Made by a program: the position numbers and the translations under genes. From positions 12,847 through 76,846 of the forward strand of contig DAOTWD010000061.1 in assembly GCA_034435975.1 (NCBI GenBank): DNA of 64,000 nucleotides. The letters are read 5' to 3'. The stretch comes from CAKZQX01 sp034435975. Its GTDB lineage: Bacteria; Chloroflexota; Chloroflexia; Chloroflexales; Chloroflexaceae. The stretch's first letter is position 1. Every line of letters starts with the position of its first letter. Positions 7,119 to 16,523 of the stretch are shown here, piece by piece. The notes beneath the pieces were generated by a model. It had not been told where the DNA came from. It saw nothing but the letters and a program-made list of their open reading frames with translations, and ran no database searches.

Positions 7119-10109
7119 ATGTCTATGATACTGTTGCCTGATACCTTGATACACGACCGCTACCGGATTGTGCGGCTGATCGGCCGTGGCGGTATGGGCG
7201 CGGTATATGAGGCGATTGATGAACGCCTCGGCAGTACGATTGCCCTCAAGCAGACGCTGATAGTTAATACTGCGCTGCTCAGTGCGGAATCAGACGTCGA
7301 TTCGCAGTACATTGCTACCCTGCGCAAGGCCTTCGAGCGTGAGGCACGAATGCTCGCCAACCTGCGTCACCCGACGTTGCCCAAGGTGATGGACTACTTC
7401 TCTGACGATCAGGGGCAGTTTCTGGTGATGGAGTTTATTCCAGGCGATGATCTGTCGATTATGCTCACCCGTCGCCAGGCAGAGTTGCGGTATGCGGCGA
7501 TTCTGAAGTGGACGGATCAGTTGCTTGATGCGCTGGACTACCTGCACACGCAGCCGAATCCGATTATTCACCGCGATATCAAGCCCCAGAACCTGAAGCT
7601 CACGCCCCGGAACGAGATTATTCTGCTCGATTTTGGGCTGGCGAAAGGCAGTGCCTCGCTGCATACCCGCATGTCAACGACGGCCAGCATCTATGGCTAT
7701 ACGCAACAATATGCGCCGCTGGAGCAGATCCGCGGTACCGGTACGGATCCACGCAGCGACTTGTATGCTCTGGGTGCGACGGTGTATCATTTGCTGACCC
7801 GCACCGCGCCGGCTGATGCCCTGGCGCGGATTGATGCTATGTTCAACCACACCCCCGATCCGCTCATTCCCATCCACGAACTCAACACCGAGGTACCGCC
7901 TGCCGTGAGCGCGGTGTTTATGCAGGCGCTGGCGATCAGCATCAGTGATCGACCGGATAGCGCGGCGGCGTTACGAACCGCATTGCAGGCAGCGCTCCAG
8001 CAGCCAGGCCTGGCATCCGTGCCACCGACTGTCCTGCCGCCGACCATTGTTGATGCGCATGCCGGTGAACCGGAGCATCACGCAACCGTTGCCTATGTAC
8101 CAGCGGTGAGCCAGCCGCTGCCCGCCGGGTCAGTGGCGGTAACACCTGAAGCAAACACCTTGATGCAAGGCGAACCAACTGCGGCCCTGACTACCGATCC
8201 GGCGCGTTATGGTGGTATTCCCCCGGCTGCCTGGCCGGTTGCGTCGGTGCCAGGCAGTGGGGTACCATTGCCTCCGCCTGTGATTTCGACGCCGGCACCC
8301 GCACCGCCGTCCGGCCGTTCGCGTCAACGTCTGGTTATCGGTGGCATCGGCATCATTGCCGTTGCGCTGGTGGCGCTCGCCGTAATCCTGATCACCCCGA
8401 ATCTGCGCATCGCTGGCCTGTTTGATCGGGTTGATACCGACGGGCCGCCGGCAAACACTGGTTATACAACGAGCGGCGCAGCGGAGGTGACGTCCACGCC
8501 AACTCCTGCGATTGAGCAGACAGCGAACGCTGCCGCCGCACAGACGGCGGTCGCTGCACAGACGGCCACTGCCGGTGCCGAAGCCGCAGCCATGGAGCAA
8601 ACCGCAACGGCGGTGGTTGAGGCGACGGCCCAGGCACTCGTTGAACAGCGGGCTGCTATTGCCGCCGAGTCAGCTGATCGGGCGGTACGCCATCGATCAG
8701 GCGAACTGGGTGACGCTGTCGCGCAGTATGATCCACCCGTTGAAGCTGCGTTATTGCAAAATGGGTACCGCACCAACGTGATTACGATTGGCGGGCGACA
8801 CGGTTTACAACCCAGTCCGTTTGAACCAACGCGCCACACCTGGGTACGCGACCTGGATTATGCCAGCAGCGGCTATAGCTATGTTCTGGGCGATATGTCT
8901 GTGTTGCGCGAGAATATCGAACTATTTCTGGACGATGTCGAACCCAACGGGATTGTGCCCGATGTGTATAATGCCCAGTCGGGCTACGGGTTGAATCAGG
9001 CCTGGGATAGTATGCCCAATCTGATCCAGGCGATCTACACCTATGTCGCCAAAACCGGCGACCGCGATTTCTACCGCACGCATCGTGAACGCTGCCAGTG
9101 GATCGGTGGCTGGATTGTGCAACTCGATACGAACGATGATGGGCTGCCGGACAAAGATGTTTATCCGTATGGCTATTACAACTCGATCCGCAACAGTGTG
9201 CGGCATACCTATGCGCTGGCGAAGTTCTATGCCGCGTTCAACCAGTTAGCAGAACTGGAGCAGGCGATTGGGGAAGATGGCAGTGCCTGGGCGCAGCGGG
9301 CGGCCGGGTTGCGGGCAGCGTTCCATCGCCCAGCCGACGAGGGCGGCTACTGGCTCAGTGATCTGGCCTGGCCAGCGGCCTGGCGTAATCCTGGTGAGGC
9401 ACCGTCGCGTACGCTGGAAACATTCGGCGTGTTCGAGGCCTTGCGCAGCGGGCTGATCGTCCCCACAGATGAACGCTACCCGGAGTTGATGAGCGCGATG
9501 AATGCACGCTTATCCGATCTCATGATCGGGCCTTTCCCGATGCGGCTGGCGCTCAATGGCTATCCTCCCGGATCGCTGCGCGATGTGGTGCGCGAGCCAT
9601 GGAAAATTGACGCCAGTGCGCCGTGGATCGTCGGGTTAGCCGCGCCAGCCTATGCCCGCGCTGGGAATGTCGAGGCAGCGAATATGGTGCTACAGTCCTA
9701 TACAGCCGCTGCGGAAGACAACGCGTATCTCATTCCCCAACTGGTGGCGGTTGATGGCTCCGGGCGTGAGGGACGCGGGGGAGCCTGGGGCAGCAGCGCC
9801 TGGTTTATGGCGGTCTATGGCGGGCACTATGGTCTGACGATGACACCCGAGGCGTTGATCGTTCAGCCCTATCCGTTTCGGACGATACCTGATGATGGGG
9901 TGCGGAATTTTAGTTATCAGGGTGCTGTGTTGCAACTGGCGCTCGACGCTGCGAACCAGACGTATCGTCTGCGTACTGATCGGGCAACGGTCGCCATTCT
10001 GCGCCCGATCGGTCAGGCCACGCAACTACAGGTCAATGACGGCCCGTTGCGTGCCGAGGAACTGGTTATTTTGCAACCTGATCAAGAGTATGTGGTCGTA
10101 AGCCGGTGA
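7119..10109 (+). CDS. Transmembrane Ser/Thr protein kinase fused to a six-hairpin glycosidase-like domain
   Basis: 996 residues. Residues 12-290 are a Hanks-type kinase: glycine loop IGRGGMGAVYE, Lys44, HRDIKPQN (Asp153), DFG (Asp171), YAPLEQ. A Pro-rich juxtamembrane stretch and one membrane helix (about 405-427) follow, then an Ala/Thr/Gln linker (about 450-525). Residues 535-996 form an alpha/alpha-barrel (GH15/GH63-like) domain with HTWVRDLDYA, QAWDSMPNLI, DDGLPDKD and ASAPWIVGLAAPAYA. The kinase faces the cytoplasm and the glycosidase-like part the outside. The same domain occurs in the lipoprotein at 13.1 kb. Whether it cleaves or only binds sugar is unknown. The gene is on the plus strand with the next three genes. 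Confidence 0.85.
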   Translation: MSMILLPDTLIHDRYRIVRLIGRGGMGAVYEAIDERLGSTIALKQTLIVNTALLSAESDVDSQYIATLRKAFEREARMLANLRHPTLPKVMDYFSDDQGQFLVMEFIPGDDLSIMLTRRQAELRYAAILKWTDQLLDALDYLHTQPNPIIHRDIKPQNLKLTPRNEIILLDFGLAKGSASLHTRMSTTASIYGYTQQYAPLEQIRGTGTDPRSDLYALGATVYHLLTRTAPADALARIDAMFNHTPDPLIPIHELNTEVPPAVSAVFMQALAISISDRPDSAAALRTALQAALQQPGLASVPPTVLPPTIVDAHAGEPEHHATVAYVPAVSQPLPAGSVAVTPEANTLMQGEPTAALTTDPARYGGIPPAAWPVASVPGSGVPLPPPVISTPAPAPPSGRSRQRLVIGGIGIIAVALVALAVILITPNLRIAGLFDRVDTDGPPANTGYTTSGAAEVTSTPTPAIEQTANAAAAQTAVAAQTATAGAEAAAMEQTATAVVEATAQALVEQRAAIAAESADRAVRHRSGELGDAVAQYDPPVEAALLQNGYRTNVITIGGRHGLQPSPFEPTRHTWVRDLDYASSGYSYVLGDMSVLRENIELFLDDVEPNGIVPDVYNAQSGYGLNQAWDSMPNLIQAIYTYVAKTGDRDFYRTHRERCQWIGGWIVQLDTNDDGLPDKDVYPYGYYNSIRNSVRHTYALAKFYAAFNQLAELEQAIGEDGSAWAQRAAGLRAAFHRPADEGGYWLSDLAWPAAWRNPGEAPSRTLETFGVFEALRSGLIVPTDERYPELMSAMNARLSDLMIGPFPMRLALNGYPPGSLRDVVREPWKIDASAPWIVGLAAPAYARAGNVEAANMVLQSYTAAAEDNAYLIPQLVAVDGSGREGRGGAWGSSAWFMAVYGGHYGLTMTPEALIVQPYPFRTIPDDGVRNFSYQGAVLQLALDAANQTYRLRTDRATVAILRPIGQATQLQVNDGPLRAEELVILQPDQEYVVVSR

Positions 10110-10291
10110 AGCGACGAAGCGACTCCATAAGTGGACAGCGGACAGTTGACAGCGGACAGCGTTCCAACGTTGGAGCGTTGAAGCGTTGGAGCGTGGGAGT
10201 GTTGAAGCGTGGGAGCGTTGAAGCGTGGGAGCGTTGGAGCATTCCAGCATTGGAGCGCAAAGCGCTCCGACCGCTTTGCGCTCCGACCGCT
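10110..10291. repeat. Low-complexity repeat between the kinase and membrane protein genes
   Basis: Short imperfect units such as GTTGGAGCGTTGAAGC and GTGGGAGCGTTGAAGC repeat to about 10255, then GCGCTCCGACCGCTTT repeats to 10290. The reading frame of the following gene stays open through this stretch back to a GTG at 10106, but the encoded residues only mirror the repeat and are probably not translated. Confidence 0.6.
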
Positions 10292-11668
10292 TTGCGCTTA
10301 AACGCCGCCGCGCTGACGATCTTGCTGGGGCTGACGCTCGATGTCACCAGTGCGCTGCATGTGTACGGGCTGAGTCACCTGATGGGGCAGCGGTTGGCAC
10401 TGGCGGGGGGACTGGTGCTGGTGGGCATTGCTGGCGGCTGGATCATCCTGGCAGCCCGTGTAGGGACAGGCGGCAGGCGACTGGCGACAGGCTCGGCTGA
10501 CGCTACCCGCTATCCCCGCCTGGGCGTGAGGCTGTTGATCGGGTTGTTGTTGCTGGCCTGGATCGCCACAGCGCGTGATGTGCTGGTCTTTCTGGCACCT
10601 GGCGGCCATGCCGGGCTACTCATGCTGTTTGCCGGTGGTGCTATGGCGTTCGGCGCTGCACTGGTGCGTCCCCCATCCACACGCTGGTTCCTAGCAGGTG
10701 CAGTGGCGCTCGGCAGTATGACGCGCCTGGTATGCTATACGCAGGTGCCGCTCGACCCGGAACGAAGCGACATGCTGCCGCTGGCCCAGAACGCGCTTGC
10801 CAACCTGCTAAACGGGCAGAGTCCCTATACCATCTACGCGATGCCCTGGGAATTGCCACTGACGTACCTACCGCTGACCTGGCTGGCCTATCTGCCACCC
10901 TATCTGGCCAGTCTGGATATCCGGCTCACGAATCTGGGCTATGAGCTGGGCATCGGGGCGACGCTGCTGTGGTTCTATCGTGTTGGCAACCGCACAGATG
11001 ATACACAGCAGTTGCATCGACCGCTTGCTAATATTCCGTTGTTGCTCTGGGCCTGGGTCTTCCTGCTGCCAACCAGCCTGAACTGGTCGCTTGCAACGAC
11101 GGCCCCGGTGCAATGGGCGATGCTGACGTTGACGCTGGGGTTACTGCTGGCAGGGCGGATATGGCTGTCCGCCGGAATACTCGGCCTGTGTGCAGCGGCC
11201 ACGCCACTGGTGACGATCATTGCACCGTTTGTCTTCCTGGCCTGGTATCGTTGGCACGGCTGGCGCACGGCATTGCGGCTCACGGCGAGCGCGGGATTGG
11301 TGGCGGCGGGATGTATTTTGCCGTTTCTGCTCTGGTCACCGGAATCGTTTCTCTTTGGTGTCTGGCGCTGGTTTAACGACAACGACCTGTATCCGCGTAT
11401 GGGGTGGGAACTAGGGCATACCTGGGCACATATGGTCGGCTTTAGCGGGGTGTTCTGGCGGCGCGGGTTGGAAGCTATCTTGAAGCCTTTGCAAATGGTG
11501 CTGCTGGCAGGGCTGGTTATAGGCTACTGGCACTGGCAGGCGGATCGACGTACACTGGCTCCACTGATAACGGCGGCATTTTTGCTGTTTATGGTCTTTA
11601 ATCCCGTGCTGTGGCCCTACCTGTATTATCCGGCGCTGTTCGTCGCACTGCTGGCGTTTGTGCGTTGA
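10292..11668 (+). CDS. Polytopic membrane protein, GT-C/GT87-like
   Basis: About 458 residues with roughly ten hydrophobic helices. The segment SDMLPLAQNALANLLNGQ, followed by SPYTIYAMPWELPLTYLPL, resembles the first outside loop of GT-C mannosyltransferases (GT87/DUF2029), which use polyprenyl-phosphate sugar donors. The acidic position expected early in that loop may be one of the Asp/Glu in PLDPERSD. The family assignment is tentative. The start is uncertain: the frame is open back to 10106, but that part is repeat-derived. TTG at 10292 would give MRLNAAALTILLG, a plausible first helix, though without a good ribosome-binding site. It lies between the two genes with six-hairpin domains, so a role in cell-surface glycan is plausible but inferred. 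Confidence 0.6.
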   Translation: MRLNAAALTILLGLTLDVTSALHVYGLSHLMGQRLALAGGLVLVGIAGGWIILAARVGTGGRRLATGSADATRYPRLGVRLLIGLLLLAWIATARDVLVFLAPGGHAGLLMLFAGGAMAFGAALVRPPSTRWFLAGAVALGSMTRLVCYTQVPLDPERSDMLPLAQNALANLLNGQSPYTIYAMPWELPLTYLPLTWLAYLPPYLASLDIRLTNLGYELGIGATLLWFYRVGNRTDDTQQLHRPLANIPLLLWAWVFLLPTSLNWSLATTAPVQWAMLTLTLGLLLAGRIWLSAGILGLCAAATPLVTIIAPFVFLAWYRWHGWRTALRLTASAGLVAAGCILPFLLWSPESFLFGVWRWFNDNDLYPRMGWELGHTWAHMVGFSGVFWRRGLEAILKPLQMVLLAGLVIGYWHWQADRRTLAPLITAAFLLFMVFNPVLWPYLYYPALFVALLAFVR

Positions 11669-12104
11669 AACGCTGATCAAAGCGCAACGCGGAAAACAGG
11701 GGGTGTTAAGGCGTGATAGGGTTTCGAGCAGAAAGGGAACGCGCAATGCGAGAATGGTGCCATGTTTTCCGCTTTGTGCTTTGCGCTTTCTGCTTTTTCT
11801 GCGGTCGAAGCGGAAAGCGGAAAACAGGGGGTGTTAAGGCGTGACGTGGTTTGGAGTGAAAAGGACAAGCGCAAAGCGAGAAAGAACTACCTGTTTTGCG
11901 CTTTCCGCTTTGCGCTTTGCGCTTAAACGAGGTGCGTGTCGCTGGCCTCCCGCTGTTTTTAAAAAAAATCTGCGTAATCTGCGGACGTTCTTTCCGTACT
12001 CCCCTGTTTTGCGCTTTCCTCCCGGAGGCGTGATAGGGTTTCGAGCAGAAAGGGAACGCACAGCGCGAGAATGGCGACCTGTTTTGCGCTTTGCGCTTTG
12101 TGCT
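11669..12104. repeat. Three dispersed copies of an intergenic repeat
   Basis: A block of about 90-115 bases occurs three times, starting near 11695, 11818 and 12026. Each has GGCGTGATAGGGTTTCGAGC (or GACGTGGTTTGGAG), an AGAAAGGGAACGC-type middle and a tail of GCGCTTTGCGCTTT words ending GCGCTTAAA. GTTTTTAAAAAAAATCTGCG at about 11955 belongs to another repeat seen near 12.9 kb. No gene is supported. The frame of the cyclase gene is open upstream through this region only because the repeat lacks stops. Confidence 0.65.
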
Positions 12105-12854
12105 TTGCGCTTAAAAGCTTTGCTACTCTTCTGCCTCGCCTGTAGCCCGTCGTTGCGCCCGGCACCGCAGACGCTGACCTTTTCGCAAATCGTTGAACTC
12201 AGCCACGTGTTGCCGGCGGATGGGGCACAGTCAGACGGGGCAACCATGACCCGGCTGGTGCTGCCGCCCGACGATCGGCGCGAGCTACTGATCGACCTGC
12301 GGCGGGCAACACATCTCGATCTGCCGCACGCCGGGCAGCCACTGGTATCGGTGGAGCATATGTCGCCCCGTGATCTGGTACAGGCAGCGGTCGTGCTGGA
12401 TATGCGCGATCAGGTACAGGACGATCCGCGCTATATGGTGCAGGTGGCCGACATTCGCGCCTGGGAGTGGCGGCACAGACGTATTCCGGCCGGTGCACTG
12501 GTGCTGCTGGCAACTGGCTGGGATCGCCATTGGGACGAGCCGGAGCGTTATTTTAACCGGGACGAGCGCCAGGTGCCAGTGGTACCTGGCTTCAGTACCG
12601 AGGCAGCGACCTGGCTGGTCACACAGCGTCAGGTGCAGGGATTGGGCAGCGATACCCCGGCCGTCATGATACCATCGCGTGCGGCAACTGACGACGGGAA
12701 GCAGACCGAGCAGCCAGTCCTTTTACTGTCCAACCTGACCGGGCTGGATCAATTGCCCGCAACGGGTACGACCGTGGTCATTGGTGCCTTGAAAGTCCAG
12801 GCGGGAACGGGTAGCCCGGCGCATGTCATGGCGTTCGTGCCGTGTTCGCGTTGA
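12105..12854 (+). CDS. Cyclase/kynurenine-formamidase-like protein, probably exported
   Basis: About 249 residues. QIVELSHVLPADG and the metal-site segment ATHLDLPHAG are recognisable as the opening of the cyclase family (PF04199), whose canonical HxGTHxDxPxH is partly degenerate here (the first His and the Gly are absent). ALVLLATGWD and the C-terminal VVIGALKVQAGTGSPAH fit the family fold. Members hydrolyse or cyclise small amides; the substrate is unknown. TTG at 12105 would give MRLKALLLFCLACSPS, which looks like a short signal peptide. The start is uncertain because the codon lies inside a repeat, and the frame is open to 11841. Confidence 0.6.
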   Translation: MRLKALLLFCLACSPSLRPAPQTLTFSQIVELSHVLPADGAQSDGATMTRLVLPPDDRRELLIDLRRATHLDLPHAGQPLVSVEHMSPRDLVQAAVVLDMRDQVQDDPRYMVQVADIRAWEWRHRRIPAGALVLLATGWDRHWDEPERYFNRDERQVPVVPGFSTEAATWLVTQRQVQGLGSDTPAVMIPSRAATDDGKQTEQPVLLLSNLTGLDQLPATGTTVVIGALKVQAGTGSPAHVMAFVPCSR

Positions 12855-12909
12855 ACCATTGACCCGTTCCAACGCGCCAACGTTCCAACGCAAGGAGTAT
12901 TATCCGCAG

Positions 12910-13112
12910 ATTCCGCAGATTAGGCAGATTTGTTAAAATCAATCTGCGTAATCTGTTGACGATAACAGCCGCGGGGAAAGAATGTGACATATTCAGATAA
13001 CGACAGATTCCGCAGATTAGGTAGATTTGTTAAAATCAATCTGCGTAATCTGCGTAATCTGCGGACTATAATAGCCGCGGGGAAAGAATGCGACATATTC
13101 AGATAACGACAG
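12910..13112. repeat. Tandem duplication of about 100 bases reaching into the next gene
   Basis: 12910-13006 and 13007-13112 are near-identical direct copies. Each holds an inverted repeat (CCGCAGATTAGGCAGATT against AATCTGCGTAATCTGCGG), then GCCGCGGGGAAAGAATG and GACATATTCAGATAACGACA. The second copy supplies the GGGGAAAG, ATG and first eight codons of the lipoprotein gene. The first copy carries the same start signal with no gene behind it. Confidence 0.85.
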
Positions 13113-15664
13113 GGTTTGCTCGGTTGCTGCTGCTGATCACTATTATTGCCGGATGTAACCTGGGAAGCAACCGAGAGGTGCTGCCGTCCACAGCGGTCAT
13201 CGCCAGCATATCTGACGCGACGGCCACCAGGGGCGCACCATCCGTGACCGCGCTCCCCAGTCCGACCGTGCCATCCTCCCCAACGACGACGGTCACACCC
13301 GAAGCGACAGCGACGCTGGTGGCGGCGACGCTGCCGCCACTGCCCTTTGTGGCCCGCGACGCGGGGAACGCTGCTGCCCGCTACGATCCAGAGATCGAGG
13401 CGCTGCTGCTGGCAAATGGCTATCAGGCCAATATCATCTCCATCGGTGGGTTGCGGGCATTACGTGCCAGCCAGCGCAGTTACACCAACAGCACCTGGAC
13501 ACGCGATCTGGATTATGCGATCAGCGGCTATGGCTATGCGCTGGGCAATATGGATGTATTGCGCGAAAATATTGAGCTTTTCCTGAGTCGCGTAAGCGCC
13601 GATGGTGTCGCGCCAGAGACGATCTATGTCTACCCCACCGGACTGTATCACGAGAACCGCCAGGCCTGGGACAGCCTGCCCAACCTGATCCACGCGGTTT
13701 ATGTCTATGTTGCCAAGACGGGTGACCGGGCGTTCTATGAGCGGTACCGCGAGACGGTTCAGCGTATTGGTATGCGCATGGTACAGATTGATAGCGACGG
13801 CGACGGGTTGCCCGATGGCGATGACTGGCCTTATGGCTATTATGACTCGCTGTACAAAACGGTGATGCATACCTATGCCATCGCCCGCTTCTATGCCACC
13901 TTCCGCGAGCTGGCTGAGCTGGAGCAGGCCATCGGTGGCAACGGGAGCGATTGGGAGCAGCGGGCGGCGCAGCTGCGCGCTGGATTTCACCGCCCGGTGG
14001 CACAGGGCGGCTACTGGCTGGACGATCAGCCCTGGCCGATTGCCTGGCATCAGATCAACGGCCCGCCGGTGACGTTGCTGGAGACCTACAGTGTTTTTGC
14101 GGCGCTACGCAGCGGCCTGATCGCGCCAGAGGACGGCGCACGCTATACAACGCTGGTGACGACGTTGTACGAATTACTGCCGCAGTTGATCGATACCCCG
14201 ACGCCCATGCGCTTGACGCTGGGCGGCTATGAGCCAGAGACCCGCCGCGTGGTTGACCCTCCCGTGCCGCTGTGGATGCTCGATGCCAGCGCCCCATGGA
14301 TCGTTGGCCTGGCGGCACCCGCCTATGCCGCAGCAGGCTACCCCGATGCAGCCAACACGGTGCTCCAGGCCTATACCGCGATGGCGCGGGCGACCGACCC
14401 GCCAGTGCTGGAGTTTGCATCTGGCCCAAATGCGCGCTATGACCCTGGCAACAGTGGCGATGGTGGCCGTACCTGGGACAGTGCCGCCTGGTTCCTGGCG
14501 GTCTATGGCGGGCACTATGGGCTGACGATGACGCCCGCAGCACTGATTGTGCAGCCACATCCGTTCCAGGATCTCTCGAACGACGGCATCCAGAATTTCA
14601 GCTATCAAGGTGCGCTGGTGCAGTTCGATCTAGATGTGGCGCAGATGACCTATCGTCTGCAGGCTGACCGGGCGCTCAATGTGCGGCTGCGGCCAATCGG
14701 CACCGCGACACAGGTGCGCGTCAATGGCGGCGCGCCCACATCCGAGGCGGTGCTGCGACTAGAACCCGACCAGGAGTATGTAGTGGTTAGCACATCCGCC
14801 ACCGGCAACGCTCCCAATGAGCCGACTCCGGCTACCGGCTTCTTTGGCGATGGCGCGTTCCGCATCGTCTGGGAACGCGCGGATCTGCCGGTGGCGCGGG
14901 CGGTGCGCGACTTGCAGCCGCGTTCGTGGATCTGGGGCAACCAGCCGCTGACGGGCGGGTTCCACGAGGTATACCATGAGTCACCGGGCGGCACGCGCCT
15001 GGTGCAATATTTCGACAAGAGCCGCATGGAGATCAGCAATCCCGCCGCTCCCCGCGATGCCTGGTATGTCACCAATGGCCTGCTGGTGATCGAGTTGATC
15101 AGCGGGCAGTTGCAGGTGGGCGATACAGACTTCGAGCCACGCGAGGCGGCCACGGTGGCAGTGGCGGGCGACCCGGAGACGACGAATCCCAATGCGCCGA
15201 CCTATCGCTCCTTGCGCACGGTAGCCTATCCGCTCAACGCGCAGCCAGCCCCGCACCGTCAGGGTGAACTGGTGACCAGCGTGCTGACCGCCGATGGGCA
15301 GACCTATGACGCTCCCGACCTGGCACGCTATGGTGTGACACTGGATGCCTATGATGAGCAACTGGGGCATAATATCCCGCAGGTCTTTACCGATTTCTTT
15401 ACCCAGCAAGGGCTGATCTATGTGGACGGAGACTATCGTCAGGGGCCGATTATCGACTGGCTGTTTGTGGTGGGCCTGCCGATCAGCGAGCCATACTGGG
15501 CACGCACGCTGGTGGGCGGGGTTGAGCAGGACGTGCTGCTGCAGGCCTTTCAGCGGCGCGTGCTGACCTACACTCCGGCCAACGATCCCGCCTGGCGGGT
15601 GGAGATGGGTAACGTGGGCCAGCACTATCTGCGCTGGCGCTATCCAGGGGCGTTGGGGCTTTGA
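13088..15664 (+). CDS. Lipoprotein with six-hairpin glycosidase-like domain
   Basis: 858 residues. The lipobox IIAGC places the lipidated Cys at 23. A Thr/Ser/Pro linker leads to an alpha/alpha-barrel domain at about residues 95-565 that is clearly paralogous to the outside half of the kinase at 7.1 kb: TWTRDLDYAISGYGYALGN, QAWDSLPNLI, DGDGLPDGDDWPYGYY, DASAPWIVGLAAPAYA. Residues 580-858 form the beta-rich tail seen in other Chloroflexota exported proteins (FRIVWERADLPVARAVRD, YFDKSRMEI, LPISEPYWA). It would be anchored on the outer face of the membrane. It could act on, or compete for, the same glycan the kinase senses; this is inference. Confidence 0.8.
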   Translation: MRHIQITTGFARLLLLITIIAGCNLGSNREVLPSTAVIASISDATATRGAPSVTALPSPTVPSSPTTTVTPEATATLVAATLPPLPFVARDAGNAAARYDPEIEALLLANGYQANIISIGGLRALRASQRSYTNSTWTRDLDYAISGYGYALGNMDVLRENIELFLSRVSADGVAPETIYVYPTGLYHENRQAWDSLPNLIHAVYVYVAKTGDRAFYERYRETVQRIGMRMVQIDSDGDGLPDGDDWPYGYYDSLYKTVMHTYAIARFYATFRELAELEQAIGGNGSDWEQRAAQLRAGFHRPVAQGGYWLDDQPWPIAWHQINGPPVTLLETYSVFAALRSGLIAPEDGARYTTLVTTLYELLPQLIDTPTPMRLTLGGYEPETRRVVDPPVPLWMLDASAPWIVGLAAPAYAAAGYPDAANTVLQAYTAMARATDPPVLEFASGPNARYDPGNSGDGGRTWDSAAWFLAVYGGHYGLTMTPAALIVQPHPFQDLSNDGIQNFSYQGALVQFDLDVAQMTYRLQADRALNVRLRPIGTATQVRVNGGAPTSEAVLRLEPDQEYVVVSTSATGNAPNEPTPATGFFGDGAFRIVWERADLPVARAVRDLQPRSWIWGNQPLTGGFHEVYHESPGGTRLVQYFDKSRMEISNPAAPRDAWYVTNGLLVIELISGQLQVGDTDFEPREAATVAVAGDPETTNPNAPTYRSLRTVAYPLNAQPAPHRQGELVTSVLTADGQTYDAPDLARYGVTLDAYDEQLGHNIPQVFTDFFTQQGLIYVDGDYRQGPIIDWLFVVGLPISEPYWARTLVGGVEQDVLLQAFQRRVLTYTPANDPAWRVEMGNVGQHYLRWRYPGALGL

Positions 15665-15689
15665 CAGGTTCGTGCCCCTCGTGTCACAT

Positions 15690-16345
15690 AAGCCGTATGG
15701 CACGGCGCGGGCGGCACCCCCATCCACGCCCGCTGCGCCGCGCCCCGATGGGACGCGCTACCGGGCGTGCGCTACCCGCCCGCGCCTCGATGGGACGCAC
15801 TACCGGGCATGCGCTACCCGCCCGCGCCTCGATGGGACGCGCACCCAGGTTCGCCCTGCTCACCTGCGCCCGCGAGGGACACGCACCCCGCACCCAGGTT
15901 CGCCCTGCCCGCCCTGCGCCCCGGAGGGACGCGCACCCAGGTGCGCCCTTCGCCCTGCCCACCTGCGCCCGCGAGGGACGCGCACCCAGGTGCGCCCCGC
16001 CCGCCCGCGCCTCGATGGGACGCGCACCCAGGTTCGCCCTGCCCACCTGCGCCCCGGAGGGACGCGCACCCAGGTGCGCTGTGCCGCCGCCGCGCCCCGG
16101 AGGGACGCGCACCCAGGTACGCTGTGCCGCCGCCGCGCCCCGGAGGGACGCGCTACAGAGATACGCCTCCCCGCTGCCCGCTGTAGGGCGCGGCTCCGGC
16201 GTGCCTGCGGTCGTGCCGGGTGCACCGCCCCGTCGGGACGCGGGGTACCTATTCTATTCGCACCCCAGAGGGGCGCGCACCAGGGGCACGCACCAGGTGC
16301 GCTGTGCCGCCGCCGCGCCCCGGAGGGACGCGCTACAACTTTGCG
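15690..16345. repeat. GC-rich tandem repeat array (left flank of RCC1 gene)
   Basis: About a dozen imperfect units of roughly 40-55 bases, built from GCGCACCCAGGTGCGC, CGCCCTGCCCACCTGCGCC and CCGGAGGGACGCGC. The array is so poor in A and T that several frames on both strands stay open by chance, and I reject these as genes. Near 16181-16225 is a GGCGTGCCTGCGGTCGTGCC segment. Reverse-complement relatives of both the array and this segment occur at 20.4-20.8 kb. From 16346 to 16523 there is unremarkable sequence and the RCC1 gene start region. Confidence 0.8.
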
Positions 16346-16523
16346 TTGAAACAAGGACGTGCCGTATCTGCCCACCACTGGGATGTGCCTCGCCGCATCC
16401 TCGCCTCACGCCTCACGCCTCACACCTGTCCCCTGAAGACGCCTGGTAATGAACTGGTTACACTGGGTGGTTATGCTGGTACCATATCTCTATTATATAC
16501 TGGTGAGACAACAGGAGGGAAGT

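Noticed and set aside
10106..10291. Longer N-terminus of the GT-C-like protein starting at GTG 10106
   Set aside because: The 62 extra residues only translate a short-unit repeat and have no membrane or signal character.
15690..16345. Possible CRISPR array
   Set aside because: The units vary in length and are degenerate throughout, with no constant repeat and unique spacers, and no cas genes lie nearby.
15661..16449. Several overlapping open frames of 140-260 codons on both strands
   Set aside because: They are caused by a GC-rich tandem repeat with few A/T bases. The translations are Pro/Arg/Gly-rich repeats in every frame.
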